A DNA stretch of 64,000 nucleotides from Labrys wisconsinensis (GCF_030814995.1 NZ_JAUSVX010000012.1:62001-126000), one strand, 5' to 3'; positions 29,250 through 38,209 are shown, counted from the first letter of the stretch. The notes: generated by a model not told the origin, from the letters alone. A program made the numbers and translations.

Positions 29250-29987
29250 TCACTGGCCCACGCCGGTATTGATCTTTTCCTTGCCCTCGTCGGGATAGAT
29301 CGTGGCAGTCGCCTGGCCCTGGCCGTACTTGCTCATGACCGTGACGCGCCTGACGGCGCTGCTCGGCCCTTCCGGACGGGCGCGAACGAGGTCGAGCGGG
29401 TCGGCCACTTGCTTGGCGAGGGTGTTCTGGGTGGCGCAGCCGAAGTTCTCCCAGGGCTGGGCGCGATTGTTCCAGCCGCTCAGCGTGCCGTTATACTCGG
29501 CGATATCGTCCGGCCATTGGCCGCAGGGGCCCTCCACCTGCGCCTGGAGGCGGGTGAAGGCGAGCTTCACCGGCGCGATCGCCTCGGGGTCGTCGGGCCG
29601 GTAGGAGCCGGTGCGGGCCGAGGTGACGCCGGCCGAGGCGAGCGCCTCGCGGATGCCCTGCCCGGCCCGGCGGGCGGTGGGGTCGGTGGTCGGGAAGCCG
29701 ATCAGCAGCGGCCCCTCGCCGCTGCGCCGGTACTCGGCCGCGAAGGCCCGGACGTCGGCCATCTGCCGGGCGCCGATATGGCCGCTGCCGCCGGCCAGGA
29801 AGATGTCGATCGAGCGGCTGCCATGGTTGAGCACGATGGGGTGGACCTGGGTGTAGGTCGGGTCCGGCGGGCCGACGACGCGGTTGGTCGGCGCGCAGGC
29901 GGCGAGCGTGAGGGCGAGCAGGCCGGCCGCGGCGCACGGTCCGGGGACGATCCGGGTCCTGCGGCGGGCGGAGGAAAGAACCGACAT
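29250..29987 (-). CDS. cpaD: pilus assembly lipoprotein CpaD
   Basis: 245 aa. Signal peptide with lipobox LTLAAC (Cys at about residue 31), so an outer-membrane lipoprotein. CpaD-family features are HPIVLNHGSRSIDIFLAGG, AEYRRSGEGPLLIGFPT, and the C-terminal NFGCATQNTLAKQVADPLDLVRAR. CpaD is needed for secretin stability in Tad systems. It follows the secretin gene by 24 bp. Confidence 0.92.
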   Translation of the reverse strand: MSVLSSARRRTRIVPGPCAAAGLLALTLAACAPTNRVVGPPDPTYTQVHPIVLNHGSRSIDIFLAGGSGHIGARQMADVRAFAAEYRRSGEGPLLIGFPTTDPTARRAGQGIREALASAGVTSARTGSYRPDDPEAIAPVKLAFTRLQAQVEGPCGQWPDDIAEYNGTLSGWNNRAQPWENFGCATQNTLAKQVADPLDLVRARPEGPSSAVRRVTVMSKYGQGQATATIYPDEGKEKINTGVGQ

Positions 29988-30011
29988 GGGGGATCTCCGG
30001 AGACGGACCGA

Positions 30012-31445
30012 TCAGTCCACAGTGAAGCCGTAGCGTCCGGCGAGCTTGCCGGTCGGGGCGGGCGCGCCGCGCACGCCGTAGATCTTGTTGAAGCGCCCGA
30101 GCAGGAAGGTCGAGGGATCCGAGGCGTCGGTGAAGCCGTCGCTCGGCAGGGCGATGTCCTTGCGGTCGACCGCCTTGGCGAGATAGGGCGTGACCATGAT
30201 CATCAGCTCGGTGTTGTCGCGCTGGTAGTCACGCGAGCGGAAGAGCTGGCCGAGGATCGGGATGTTCATCAGCCCCGGCGTGCCGTTGACCACCTGCTTG
30301 GTGTTCTGCTGGATCATGCCGGCCATGACAAGCGAGGCGCCGGAGGCGAGCTCGACCGTGGTGTCGGCGCGACGCACGGTGAAGGCAGGGATCACGGCGC
30401 CGTCGGTGGTGGTGAAGGTGTTCTTGTTGTCGATGTCGGAGACTTCGGTGCCGACCTTCAGGCTGATGCGGCCCTCGTTCAGCACCACCGGCGTGAAGGT
30501 GAGCCCGACGCCGAACTGCTTGTAGGTGTAGCCGGTCTGGCAGATCGGCACGCCGCCCGCGGTCGCCGGCGTGCAGCTCGAGCTGGTCAGGATGGGGAAC
30601 TCGCCGCCGGCCAGGAACTTGGCGGATTCGCCGGAGATGGCGGTCAGCGTCGGCTCGGCCAGGGTGCGCAGCACGTTGGCGCGCTCGAAGGCCCGAATCG
30701 TCGCATTGAAGTTGGAATTGCCGATCGAGGCCGTGTTGCTGGCGATCGGCCCGGCGAGGCCGAAGGGATTGGAGGTCGAGAAGGTGAAGGTTCCGCTGTT
30801 GTTGCCGCCGGCGAGGTCGATGCCGAGCTGCTTGAGGATCTGGCGCTGCACCTCGGCCACCGTCACCTTCAGCATGACCTGCTCGCGGGCGCGGATCGAG
30901 ATGGAGTTGGCGACGGCGCCGTCCTTGCCGAGGAACTGGGAGGCGATGGCCACCGCCCGCGACGCATCGTCGGCGGAATTGACGTAGCCGCTGAGCAGCA
31001 CGCCCTCGTTGAGCTGGCGCACCACGATCTCGCTGCCGGGCACCGCCTCCTGGATCGCCCGGGCGATCGGGCTGATGTCGCGCTGGACGTTGATGTCGAG
31101 CGCGCTCATCTGGTTGCCGGCCAGGTCCATGAACACCAGGGTGGTCTGGCCGACGCCCGCGGCGGTGACGAAGACCTTGCGGGCCGAGCGCACCACCGCG
31201 TTGGCGACCTGCGGGTTGGCGACGAACACTTCCTTGGCATCGCGCGGCAGGTCGACGATGATCGACTTGCCGAGGCCGATGTCGACGCGGCGCGTGGTCT
31301 CGCCTTCGCCGGCGCCGATGCGCAGATTGGTCTGGGCCGCCGCCGGCGCGGCGGCGAGGCCGCCGGCCAGGAGCGCCGCCGCCAAGATCAGGACCAGGCG
31401 CATCGCCCGCCCTTGGCGTCCGCGGTTGTGTCCTTGGGACAACAT
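30012..31445 (-). CDS. cpaC: Tad pilus secretin CpaC/RcpA
   Basis: 477 aa outer-membrane secretin. The ATG at 31445 is preceded by AGGAG; an ATG at 31472 lacks a site. Signal peptide around RLVLILAAALLAGGLAAAPAAAQ. The N-terminal pilus/secretin domain includes VDLPRDAKEVFVANPQVANA and a BON-like segment (LNEGVLLSGYVNSADDASRA); the C-terminal secretin domain includes EPTLTAISGESAKFLAGGEFPI and VPGLMNIPILGQLFRSRDYQR-like elements (GLMNIPILGQLFRS). It forms the channel for the pilus. Confidence 0.94.
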   Translation of the reverse strand: MLSQGHNRGRQGRAMRLVLILAAALLAGGLAAAPAAAQTNLRIGAGEGETTRRVDIGLGKSIIVDLPRDAKEVFVANPQVANAVVRSARKVFVTAAGVGQTTLVFMDLAGNQMSALDINVQRDISPIARAIQEAVPGSEIVVRQLNEGVLLSGYVNSADDASRAVAIASQFLGKDGAVANSISIRAREQVMLKVTVAEVQRQILKQLGIDLAGGNNSGTFTFSTSNPFGLAGPIASNTASIGNSNFNATIRAFERANVLRTLAEPTLTAISGESAKFLAGGEFPILTSSSCTPATAGGVPICQTGYTYKQFGVGLTFTPVVLNEGRISLKVGTEVSDIDNKNTFTTTDGAVIPAFTVRRADTTVELASGASLVMAGMIQQNTKQVVNGTPGLMNIPILGQLFRSRDYQRDNTELMIMVTPYLAKAVDRKDIALPSDGFTDASDPSTFLLGRFNKIYGVRGAPAPTGKLAGRYGFTVD

Positions 31446-31475
31446 GGCTTTCTTCTCCTGATCGGCGAACATCGG

Positions 31476-32282
31476 TCAGCGGGGCGCAGCGTTGGTGATG
31501 CCGTAGCGCACGACGGTGCCAGCCCCCATGACGCCCTGGCCGGTCTCGGGCGTGGCGGCGCCTTCGAGCCCGGTCGGGTTGGCGTCGGCGAGCGGGCGGA
31601 GCGAGAGGGAGATCGACCCCATCTCCTTGCCCAGGGCGAGCACCTCGGTCTGCGGCGGCGTGAGCTCGAGCGTCGCCGTCGAGCCGGCGATGACCTTCTG
31701 GCCGTCCTGCTCCTCGAAGTTCTGGTCGATGGCGAGAACGCGGACGTTGCGCAGGATGATCTCGCTGGTCCAGGCGTCGACGCCGGTCTGCTTGGTGGTC
31801 TCGGGATCGCGCCGCGTCAGGATCACGTCGACGCGGTCGTTGGGCAGGATGAAGCCGCCCACGGCGGTGTCGACCGCGATCTTGGTGGCGACGGCCCGCA
31901 TGCCCGCGGGCAGGATGGCGGAGAGGAAGCCGGCGCTGTTGGCCTTGACCAGCTTCTGGGCGCGCAGCGGCTCGCCGGCGACGAAAGGCGTGCGGACGAT
32001 GGCGCCCTTCCAGGTCTCCATGGCGGCAGGGTCGTTCTTGTCGGTGATGTAGGTCGGGCCGATCGAGGCCTCCGGCCAGTCCTGCCAGCGCATGTCGCGC
32101 GGGCCAAGGGCGGTGCCGACATTGATGTCGCTGGCCGCGACCAGGACCTTGGTGGCGGCCACCGGCGCGGGCGGGGCCACGGCCAGCGGCACGGGCGCCG
32201 GGTTGGAGGCGAGATAGACGTAGCCAGCCCCACCGGCCGCGGCGAGCGCAATCAGCAAGACGGCGACTTGCGCGGTTTTCAT
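31476..32282 (-). CDS. cpaB: Flp pilus assembly protein CpaB/RcpC
   Basis: 268 aa. It has an N-terminal membrane anchor (VAVLLIALAAAGGAGYVYLA), then an SAF-like domain (VLVAASDINVGTALGPRDM and WPEASIGPTYITD) and the RcpC region with LPAGMRAVATKIAVDTAVGG and NDRVDVILTRRDPET. Family members are periplasmic and modulate pilin display or secretin function. It is the first gene of the cpaB-C-D-E-F-tadB-tadC unit, and a CtrA-type half-site lies 71 bp upstream. Confidence 0.93.
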   Translation of the reverse strand: MKTAQVAVLLIALAAAGGAGYVYLASNPAPVPLAVAPPAPVAATKVLVAASDINVGTALGPRDMRWQDWPEASIGPTYITDKNDPAAMETWKGAIVRTPFVAGEPLRAQKLVKANSAGFLSAILPAGMRAVATKIAVDTAVGGFILPNDRVDVILTRRDPETTKQTGVDAWTSEIILRNVRVLAIDQNFEEQDGQKVIAGSTATLELTPPQTEVLALGKEMGSISLSLRPLADANPTGLEGAATPETGQGVMGAGTVVRYGITNAAPR

Positions 32283-32352
32283 CAGCTTGAACCCTATCGG
32301 CCGCGGCGGACTTGCCGCTGATGGGCCGATTGGATCAGCGAAAGGTCAATTC

Positions 32353-32360
32353 ATGGTTAA
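32353..32360 (-). promoter_or_regulatory. CtrA-type half-site upstream of cpaB
   Basis: TTAACCAT on the minus strand, 71 bp upstream of the cpaB start and in the 107-bp gap to cpaA. It is the same octamer as upstream of the flp genes and the tadD-like gene. Confidence 0.4.
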
Positions 32361-32389
32361 CGAGATGTATCTAGGTGTTCTTTTCCGGC

Positions 32390-32893
32390 TCAGGCCCCCA
32401 ACGCCTGCATCCAGCCGGTTTCCGGGTAGATGATGAGCGCCGCGATTGCGAGGGCGATGCCGTAGGGGACGCCGGTCTTGGTGTCGTGCAGTCGCGCGAT
32501 CCAGGCATGCCGCGCCGCGAATCGCGGCAGCGGCAGCGCGCGCATCTGCAGCAGACCCAGCGTGAGCAAGCCGCCCAGCGCCGATCCGATCAGAAGATAC
32601 ATCAGGACATGGTCGAAGCCGAACCACAGGGCCGTGGCTGCCGCCATCTTGGCGTCGCCGCCGCCGATCCAGCCGAAGGCGAAGCAGGCGAAGGCCGCCA
32701 CCAGCACCAGGGCGCCGGCGGCCAGGTGCCAGCCGATCTCGGCCGGTGCCATGCCGGTGACGAGGGCCACCCCGAAGAAGGCCAGGGCGAGGCCGACGGT
32801 GACGCGGTTCGGGATGGTCATGCGCAGGAGGTCGGACACGGCGGCGTAGACCACCAGAGCCGGAAAGACGAGAAGGATCAGAAGCTGGCTCAT
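32390..32893 (-). CDS. cpaA: prepilin peptidase CpaA/TadV (A24 family)
   Basis: 167 aa inner-membrane aspartic protease that processes Flp prepilins after Gly. The two active-site Asp regions are AVSDLLRMTIPN (first Asp) and the GxGD motif in GWIGGGDAKMAAA. Five to six membrane helices. The ATG at 32893 begins MSQLLILLVFPALVVYA (TM1); the open frame upstream is not membrane-like. It lies 277 bp downstream of the second flp gene. Confidence 0.93.
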   Translation of the reverse strand: MSQLLILLVFPALVVYAAVSDLLRMTIPNRVTVGLALAFFGVALVTGMAPAEIGWHLAAGALVLVAAFACFAFGWIGGGDAKMAAATALWFGFDHVLMYLLIGSALGGLLTLGLLQMRALPLPRFAARHAWIARLHDTKTGVPYGIALAIAALIIYPETGWMQALGA

Positions 32894-33139
32894 GACATGC
32901 CCTGAAGCGTTTTGCGACTTGACGGACTCGCCGGGACTCGCAAAGGCGCGTCGAAACAAGGAGTGGGAGCAAAGCGGCGTTTCCGCCCGACCACGCTTTG
33001 CTGCAGAAGAGGCGGATCGCCGGGGCGGCACTATCGCGCCGGATGCTTTCGACGGGGTAAACGCCGCCGGCAAACGCGCAAGGCGCCGACGGTCGCGGCG
33101 CCTTGCGAGAGAGGACGGAGGTCCGTGGCCGGCCGGGCC

Positions 33140-33160
33140 GCGGGAGGCCAGGCCTCCCGC
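33140..33160 (-). terminator. perfect hairpin 11 bp after the cpaA-proximal flp gene
   Basis: GCGGGAGGCC and GGCCTCCCGC arms around a single A. There is no U-run. The matching hairpin after the other flp copy lies at the same distance from its stop. It may end most flp transcripts or protect the abundant pilin mRNA from 3' decay. Confidence 0.55.
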
Positions 33161-33170
33161 AGGCCGCAGG

Positions 33171-33335
33171 TCAGTTCAGGTTGGCAGCGATGTTGCTGAA
33201 CTTGTTGGTCAGGTTGGTGCCGACCAGCGTCATGGCGCCGATGGCGACCACGGCGATCAGGGCCGCGATCAGGCCGTACTCGATGGCGGTGGCGCCGTTC
33301 TCGTCCTTCACGAAACGTGCAAGCAGGGTGGTCAT
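33171..33335 (-). CDS. flp: Flp/Fap-type major pilin, copy nearer cpaA
   Basis: 54 aa. Frame MTTLLARFVKDENGATAIEYG, then hydrophobic LIAALIAVVAIGAM and tail TLVGTNLTNKFSNIAANLN. The Flp signature is the prepilin cleavage context NGATAIEYGLIA (cleaved after Gly by CpaA, leaving A-T-A-I-E-Y with the required Glu5 and Tyr6). It forms the pilus fibre. It differs from its tandem neighbour at only a few residues (T2, L5, N13, terminal N). Confidence 0.93.
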   Translation of the reverse strand: MTTLLARFVKDENGATAIEYGLIAALIAVVAIGAMTLVGTNLTNKFSNIAANLN

Positions 33336-33421
33336 GGGCAGAGGCTCCAGGGGAATCCGACGGTTCGAAGATGCCGCGCCGCCGGAGCCTCGCGACGGCG
33401 AGGCTTCGGCGGCCGGGCCGG

Positions 33422-33440
33422 CGGGAGGCGCCGCCTCCCG
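33422..33440 (-). terminator. perfect hairpin 11 bp after the upstream flp gene
   Basis: CGGGAGGCG and CGCCTCCCG arms around one C. Same position and near-identical sequence to the hairpin at 33140-33160, so it was duplicated with the gene. Confidence 0.55.
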
Positions 33441-33450
33441 GACGGTTGGC

Positions 33451-33615
33451 TTACTTGAGGTTGGCGGCGATGTTGCTGAACTTGTTGGTCAGGTTGGTGC
33501 CGACCAGCGTCATGGCGCCGATGGCGACGACGGCGATGAGGGCCGCGATCAGGCCGTACTCGATGGCAGTGGCGCCGCTCTCGTCCTTCACGAAACGAGC
33601 GAAGAGGGTGTTCAT
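33451..33615 (-). CDS. flp: Flp/Fap-type major pilin, promoter-proximal copy
   Basis: 54 aa. Frame MNTLFARFVKDESGATAIEYG, then LIAALIAVVAIGAM and tail TLVGTNLTNKFSNIAANLK. The cleavage motif SGATAIEYG is intact. A GGAG site lies ahead of the ATG. It is the first flp gene after the AT-rich promoter region; CtrA-type half-sites lie 102-158 bp upstream. Codon choices are nearly the same as in the second copy, so the pair arose by recent tandem duplication or is kept alike by gene conversion. Confidence 0.93.
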   Translation of the reverse strand: MNTLFARFVKDESGATAIEYGLIAALIAVVAIGAMTLVGTNLTNKFSNIAANLK

Positions 33616-34333
33616 GGGGGGGCTCCAGTTGTTGTTCGACAGTTTGGTGTTCTCCCGACCGCTCGTACTGCCGATCAGTGGAACTGGCGATGACCATACG
33701 CACCAAGCGTTGCAGCAAGGTTAATCCGGGCGCCGACAATTCTAAGAGATGCCAAAATATACGAGATGGTTAAGATTGTGTTCTACGATTTATCCAAGCA
33801 GATATGAGTTATACATGCACATGGTCCGATATTTTGTTTGCTTAATAAATGATGACTTCAAACAATAGGAAAGGTCCTGATTTCGATCTCCGCCGCATCC
33901 ACGAAAGGTGTCGCGGCCGTTGACCGGGTGCGTCGGCAAGCAGAAGGCCCCCGGCGCGCCGGTGGAGCCGCTTCCCGCACCGCGATCGAGGCGCCGACGC
34001 TTTGGAGCATGCCTTGCAGCCGGCCGTGCGCCGCACACAGGACGGTGAAACGCGTTCCCTGCGTCCGGGCGGCTCCTGCTATCGAACGCGCATGCCCGCG
34101 CTTGCGCTGGAGTGGTCCCTGAGCCGAGAGGTCTTCAGGGTCTCTCTCCGGCGGCATCTTCCGGGGAGCGTTTCGCAGAATGTGCGCGCCCGTCCTGCGG
34201 GGGTGCGCAGAAATCCGCCTCGGAGGCGCTGTTTCACGACGCCGCGTAACCGATTCTCAAAACTTCGTCCGCAGAGTGCGCGCCGTTCGCGACGGGTCCC
34301 GGGCGGGACGGGCGAGCAGGAGCGGATATCACG
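33616..34333. other. 718-bp gap with an AT-rich island between flp and tadE
   Basis: Bases about 33720-33890 are far richer in A+T than anything else in the window and contain the CtrA-type half-sites; this looks like the promoter region of flp. The rest (33900-34330) is GC-rich. Short open frames here have no family features or ribosome sites, so I call no gene. Confidence 0.5.
33717..33773 (-). promoter_or_regulatory. CtrA-type half-sites in the flp promoter region
   Basis: On the minus strand TTAACCAT (33766-33773) and TTAACCTT (33717-33724) lie upstream of the first flp gene. In Caulobacter and Sinorhizobium pilA is CtrA-dependent, so these sites are plausible activator sites. Confidence 0.45.
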
Positions 34334-34891
34334 GTGACCAGCGAACGCCTGCGCGGAGCGGCCCTGCCCAAGCGCTTCCGGCGCGACCAGTCGGGCGCGA
34401 CGGCAGTCGAGTTCGGCTTCGTCGCCATGCCCTTCTTCGCGCTGATCTTCGCCATCGTCGAGATCTCGCTGACCTTCTTCACCAACCAGGTGCTCGAGAC
34501 GGCGGTGCAGGACGCGGCCCGCCAGATCATGACCGGCCAGTCGCGCTCGAACAATTCGTCCACCGCAGCCAACAATACGCAGATGGCGAACTTCAAGTCG
34601 CTGATCTGCGCCAAGATCAACAGCGCCTTCATCGATTGCACCAAGCTGCAGGTCGACGTGGAGACCTATACGACCTTCGCCGCCGCCAACACCGGCGAGC
34701 CGATCGCCGGCGGCAAGATCGCCTGGACCCCCGGCTACCAGACCGGCAATCCCGGCGACATCGTCGTGGTGCGGGCCATCTATCCCATGCCGACCTACAC
34801 CAATTTCTACGGCGTGGGCCTTGCCAATCTCAGCGACGGCACCCGGCTCCTGATGGCGACCGCGGTGTTCCGTACGGAGCCGTTCAAATGA
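34334..34891 (+). CDS. tadE: TadE-like pseudopilin
   Basis: 185 aa from a GTG at 34334 with AGGAG 11 nt upstream. The N-terminus has the TadE-family motif FRRDQSGATAVEFGFVAMPFFALIFAIVEI, in which the prepilin site precedes a single hydrophobic helix with Glu at position 5 after the cleavage point. The C-terminal domain has two Cys (ICAKINSAFIDC) that may form a disulfide, and ends in TAVFRTEPFK. It is a minor pilin needed for Tad pilus formation. The stop overlaps the next start (ATGA). It is on the strand opposite to the rest of the locus. Confidence 0.88.
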   Translation: MTSERLRGAALPKRFRRDQSGATAVEFGFVAMPFFALIFAIVEISLTFFTNQVLETAVQDAARQIMTGQSRSNNSSTAANNTQMANFKSLICAKINSAFIDCTKLQVDVETYTTFAAANTGEPIAGGKIAWTPGYQTGNPGDIVVVRAIYPMPTYTNFYGVGLANLSDGTRLLMATAVFRTEPFK

Positions 34892-35640
34892 GCGCCGCGC
34901 CGCCCGAACCCACGGCCGAGGCGCCCGGAGCCGCCCGGCGCCGCCATGGCCTGCCAAGCAGCATCTTCGAGCTCCGCCGACGGAGCGGGCTCGAAAATTC
35001 CGCAGAACATCAAAGTTCCGGCGGAGCTTCGCGGGTCGGAACCGCGCTCCGATCCACGAAACGCTGCCTGGGCCGTTTCGGCACCGGCGAGGGCGGCGTC
35101 GCCCTGGTCGAGTTCGCCATGGTGCTGCCGCTCCTGGTGCTGCTCTATGTCGGCGGCATCGCCGTGACCCAGGGCATCATGACCGACCGCAAGGTCATCC
35201 TGCTGGCACGCTCGCTCGGCGACATCGTGGCGCGCGGCACCACCATCACCGCCAGCGAGAGCACCGACGTGTTCAACGCCGCCAGCGCGGTGCTGGCCCC
35301 CTACAGCGCCGCGACGACCATCCTGCGCATGCGCGTCTCGAGCGTGCGCATCAACAACAAGGGCACGTCCTGCGTGGTGTGGTCGCTGTCGCCCAACAGC
35401 GGCTTTGCCCGCAGTCCCAAGGACAATGTCGACAGCACGGTGCCCGCGGACCTGCGCGCCAGCACCAGCTCGTTCCTGATCCTCTCGGAAGTGCAGTACG
35501 ACTACACCCCGATCATCGGCGCCAGCCTGACCGGCGCGATCACCATGCACGAGACGCTGTTCCTCAAGCCGCGCCAGAGCGCCGAGGTGACGTCCTACAA
35601 CCAGCCGACGGCCTCGACCACCGTCTGCCCGGATACCTGA
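34888..35640 (+). CDS. TadE/TadG-like pseudopilin with an unusual N-terminal extension
   Basis: 250 aa. The TadE motif EGGVALVEFAMVLPLLVLLYVGG starts only near residue 68. The 60-odd residues before it are Arg/Ser-rich (RRRHGLPSSIFELRRRSGLE onwards) and look inserted; a 9-bp inverted repeat lies inside this part of the gene. The domain after the helix resembles TadE-like proteins (MTDRKVILLARSLGDIVARG; AITMHETLFLKPRQ). It is coupled to the preceding tadE by ATGA overlap and is probably a second minor pilin. The prepilin processing site would be deep inside unless an internal start is used. Confidence 0.75.
   Translation: MSAAPPEPTAEAPGAARRRHGLPSSIFELRRRSGLENSAEHQSSGGASRVGTALRSTKRCLGRFGTGEGGVALVEFAMVLPLLVLLYVGGIAVTQGIMTDRKVILLARSLGDIVARGTTITASESTDVFNAASAVLAPYSAATTILRMRVSSVRINNKGTSCVVWSLSPNSGFARSPKDNVDSTVPADLRASTSSFLILSEVQYDYTPIIGASLTGAITMHETLFLKPRQSAEVTSYNQPTASTTVCPDT
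34971..35027. repeat. inverted repeat inside the TadE/G extension
   Basis: GCTCCGCCG (34971-34979) and CGGCGGAGC (35019-35027) are separated by 39 bp that include an unusually A-rich GAAAATTCCGCAGAACATCAAAG-type stretch. It encodes the odd N-terminal extension and could be an in-frame palindromic element. Confidence 0.4.
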
Positions 35641-35663
35641 ACCCCGCCCGACGGGGATCGCGG

Positions 35664-36881
35664 TCAGAGGAAGGCCCGACCCGCCGCGGGCGGGGGGATG
35701 CGCAGATGCGCCGCCACCGTCGCGGCGATGTCGGCGAAGCCGTCGCGCCGGCCGATCGGCCCCGGCGCGATCCCGGGCCCGGCCACCAGCACCGGAACGT
35801 GCTCGCGTGTATGGTCCGTCCCCGTCCAGGTCGGGTCGCAGCCATGGTCGGCGGTGATCACCAGGAGGTCGCCCGGCCGCAGCCGGCCGGTGAGCTCGGG
35901 CAGGCGCCGGTCGAAGGCCTCCAGCGCCGCCGCATAGCCCGGCACGTCGCGGCGATGGCCGTAGAGCATGTCGAAGTCGACATAGTTGGCGAAGAGGAAG
36001 CCGCCCTCCGGCAGCCGGTCCATGGCGGCGAGGGTCTTGTCGACCAGCGCCATGTTGCCGGCGCCCTTCAGGATCTCGCCGGTGCCGCGATGGGCGAAGA
36101 TGTCGCCGATCTTGCCGACGGTGATCACCGGCCGCCCTTCCCGCGCCAGGATGTCGAGGATGGTGTCGGCCGGCGGCGGCACGGCATAGTCGCGCCGGTT
36201 GGCGGTGCGCTCGAAGCCGGACGCCGCGTCGCCGAGGAAGGGACGGGCGATCACCCGGCCGATATCGAGGGCATCGACATGGCGGCGGACGATGACGCAG
36301 AGGGCCAGCAGCCGATCGAGCCCGAAGGCCTCCTCGTGCGCGGCGATCTGCAGCACGCTGTCGGTTGAGGTGTAGAAGATCGGCTTGCCGGTGGCGATGC
36401 TCTCGGCCCCGAGCTCGGCGATGATCTCGGTGCCCGAGGCATGCTTCTGGCCGAGCACCCCGGGCAGTCCGGCCTCGGCGGCGACGGCGGCGATCAGGCT
36501 CGGGGGAAAGCAGGGGACGGTGCTGGGGAAATAGCCCCAGTCGAACGGCACGGGGAAGCCGGCGATCTCCCAATGGCCGGACGGCGTGTCCTTGCCCTTG
36601 GAGCGCTCGACGGCATAGCCCCAGCGGCCCGGCCCGGCGGCGCCGGCGAGCCCCGGCGGCAGCCGCCCGGTCGAGGCCTCGGCCGCCCGGCCGAGGCCGA
36701 GGGCGACGAGATGGGGCAGGGCGAGCGGCCCGGCGCGCAGGCCCGCCCGGTCGGCCCGGCCGGCGGCGCAGGCCTCCGCGATATGGCCGAGCGTGTCGGC
36801 GCCGGCATCGCCATAGGCGTCGGCATCGGCGGCGGCGCCGATGCCGACGGAATCCATCACCAGGACGAAGGCGCGCGTCAT
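35664..36881 (-). CDS. deoB: phosphopentomutase
   Basis: 405 aa. It interconverts (deoxy)ribose 1-phosphate and 5-phosphate, taking the product of the nucleoside phosphorylases into central metabolism. Alkaline-phosphatase-superfamily metal sites are visible: [17 protein letters not shown] at the N-terminus, [15 protein letters not shown], and [11 protein letters not shown] with [11 protein letters not shown] near the C-terminus. The ATG at 36881 has GAGG 6 nt upstream; a GTG at 36893 overlapping the deoA stop is an alternative. It is the last gene of punA-deoA-deoB. Confidence 0.95.
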   Translation of the reverse strand: MTRAFVLVMDSVGIGAAADADAYGDAGADTLGHIAEACAAGRADRAGLRAGPLALPHLVALGLGRAAEASTGRLPPGLAGAAGPGRWGYAVERSKGKDTPSGHWEIAGFPVPFDWGYFPSTVPCFPPSLIAAVAAEAGLPGVLGQKHASGTEIIAELGAESIATGKPIFYTSTDSVLQIAAHEEAFGLDRLLALCVIVRRHVDALDIGRVIARPFLGDAASGFERTANRRDYAVPPPADTILDILAREGRPVITVGKIGDIFAHRGTGEILKGAGNMALVDKTLAAMDRLPEGGFLFANYVDFDMLYGHRRDVPGYAAALEAFDRRLPELTGRLRPGDLLVITADHGCDPTWTGTDHTREHVPVLVAGPGIAPGPIGRRDGFADIAATVAAHLRIPPPAAGRAFL

Positions 36882-36889
36882 GGGCGACC

Positions 36890-38209
36890 TCACGCTTCGA
36901 TGCGCTGCAGGACGGGCGGCAGCGCCTCCGCCTCGCCGATGCTGCAGGCGGCCTGCAGGGCGGCGGTCGCCGCATCGGCGGCAGCTTCGCTGCGGGCATG
37001 GACGAGGGCGAGCGGGCGCTGCGCATCGACGGTGTCGCCCAGGGCCGCGAGCTCGGTGAAGCCGACGGCGTGATCGACCGGGTCTTGCGGCCGGGTGCGG
37101 CCGCCGCCGAGGGCGACGACGGCGAGGCCGACGGCCCGCGTGTCGATGGCGCCGATGCGGCCGCCTGCCGGCGCCGGCACCGGCCGCACCACCGGTGCGG
37201 CCTGGAGATGGCTGTCGGGGCGATCGAGGAGGTCGGCCGGGCCGCCCAGCGCCGCGACCATGCGGGCGAAGCGCTCGGCGGCCGCCCCGGACTCGTAGGC
37301 GCCCAGCATCGCCGTGCGGCCGTCCTCCGGGGTTCTCGCCAGCTTGCCGAGCACCAGCATCTCGGCGCCGAGCGCCAGCGTCACCTCGAGGAGGCGCGGG
37401 TCGCGCCGGGCACCGGTCAGGAAATCGATGGCGTTGCGCACCTCCACCGCATTGCCGGCGGCGCTGGCCAACGGCTGGTCCATGGCGGTGATCAGCGCCG
37501 TCGTGGGCAGGCCGGCGCCGGTGGCGACGCCGGCGATCGAGGCGGCGAGCTCGCGCGAGCCCTCCAGCGTCGGCATGAAGGCGCCGGAGCCGGTCTTGAC
37601 GTCCATGACCAGGGCCTGCAGCCCCGCCGCCAGCTTCTTCGACAGGATCGAGGCGGTGATCAGCGGCACGGATTCGACCGTCGCCGTGACGTCGCGGACG
37701 GCGTAGACGGTCTTGTCCGCCGGCGCGAGGTCGGCGGTCTGGCCGATGATGGCGGCCCCGGCCTCGCGCACGACGCGGCGGAACAGGTCGCTGTCCGGCT
37801 GCGTGGCATAGCCGGGGATCGAATCGAGCTTGTCGAGCGTGCCGCCGGTATGGCCGAGGCCTCGGCCGGAGATCATCGGCACGAAGCCGCCGCAGGCCGC
37901 CACCGCCGGAGCGAGCATCAGGCTGACATTGTCGCCGACGCCGCCGGTGGAATGCTTGTCGAGCACCGGGCCGGGCAGGCCGAGGCCGCTCCAGTCCAGC
38001 ACCGTGCCCGAATGGGTCATGGCTCGGGTGAAGGCGACGCGCTCGGCCATGCTCATGCCGCGGAAGAACACGGCCATGGCGAAGGCTGCCACCTGCGCAT
38101 GGGTCACGGCGCCGGAGACGAGGCCGGCGACGAAGGCGCCGATCTCCTCCTCGCTCAGCGCCTCGCCGTCGCGCTTGCGGCGGATGATCTCCTGCGGCAG
38201 CACGCTCAT
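36890..38209 (-). CDS. deoA: thymidine phosphorylase
   Basis: 439 aa. It splits thymidine and deoxyuridine with phosphate to base and deoxyribose 1-phosphate. The family signature region is [20 protein letters not shown]. Also visible are [18 protein letters not shown] (phosphate/thymidine site) and [22 protein letters not shown]. Length is normal. The start overlaps the punA stop (ATGA). It would use uridine-type products of the upstream cytidine deaminase operon, although that operon is 12 kb away on the other strand. Confidence 0.96.
   Translation of the reverse strand: MSVLPQEIIRRKRDGEALSEEEIGAFVAGLVSGAVTHAQVAAFAMAVFFRGMSMAERVAFTRAMTHSGTVLDWSGLGLPGPVLDKHSTGGVGDNVSLMLAPAVAACGGFVPMISGRGLGHTGGTLDKLDSIPGYATQPDSDLFRRVVREAGAAIIGQTADLAPADKTVYAVRDVTATVESVPLITASILSKKLAAGLQALVMDVKTGSGAFMPTLEGSRELAASIAGVATGAGLPTTALITAMDQPLASAAGNAVEVRNAIDFLTGARRDPRLLEVTLALGAEMLVLGKLARTPEDGRTAMLGAYESGAAAERFARMVAALGGPADLLDRPDSHLQAAPVVRPVPAPAGGRIGAIDTRAVGLAVVALGGGRTRPQDPVDHAVGFTELAALGDTVDAQRPLALVHARSEAAADAATAALQAACSIGEAEALPPVLQRIEA

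Larger units (their letters stand above)
33140..33615. repeat. tandem duplication of flp gene plus hairpin
   Basis: Two direct copies with a period of 280 bp, each comprising a GC hairpin, an 11-bp spacer and a 165-bp flp gene. The genes differ at roughly ten nucleotide positions, mostly silent or near the ends. Confidence 0.85.

Noticed and set aside
25160-29272. Very long antisense open frame (over 1,300 codons) opposite tadC-tadB-cpaF-cpaE
   Set aside because: Shadow of GC-rich coding strands: the translation is low-complexity Arg/Asp/His/Leu without domains, and the minus strand encodes clear Tad proteins.
29085-32321. 1,078-codon frame antisense to cpaD-cpaC-cpaB
   Set aside because: Same shadow effect; minus-strand products are unambiguous.
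33790-34157. Short overlapping frames in the flp-tadE gap
   Set aside because: No ribosome sites, no domain features and a biased Arg/Pro composition; they look non-coding.
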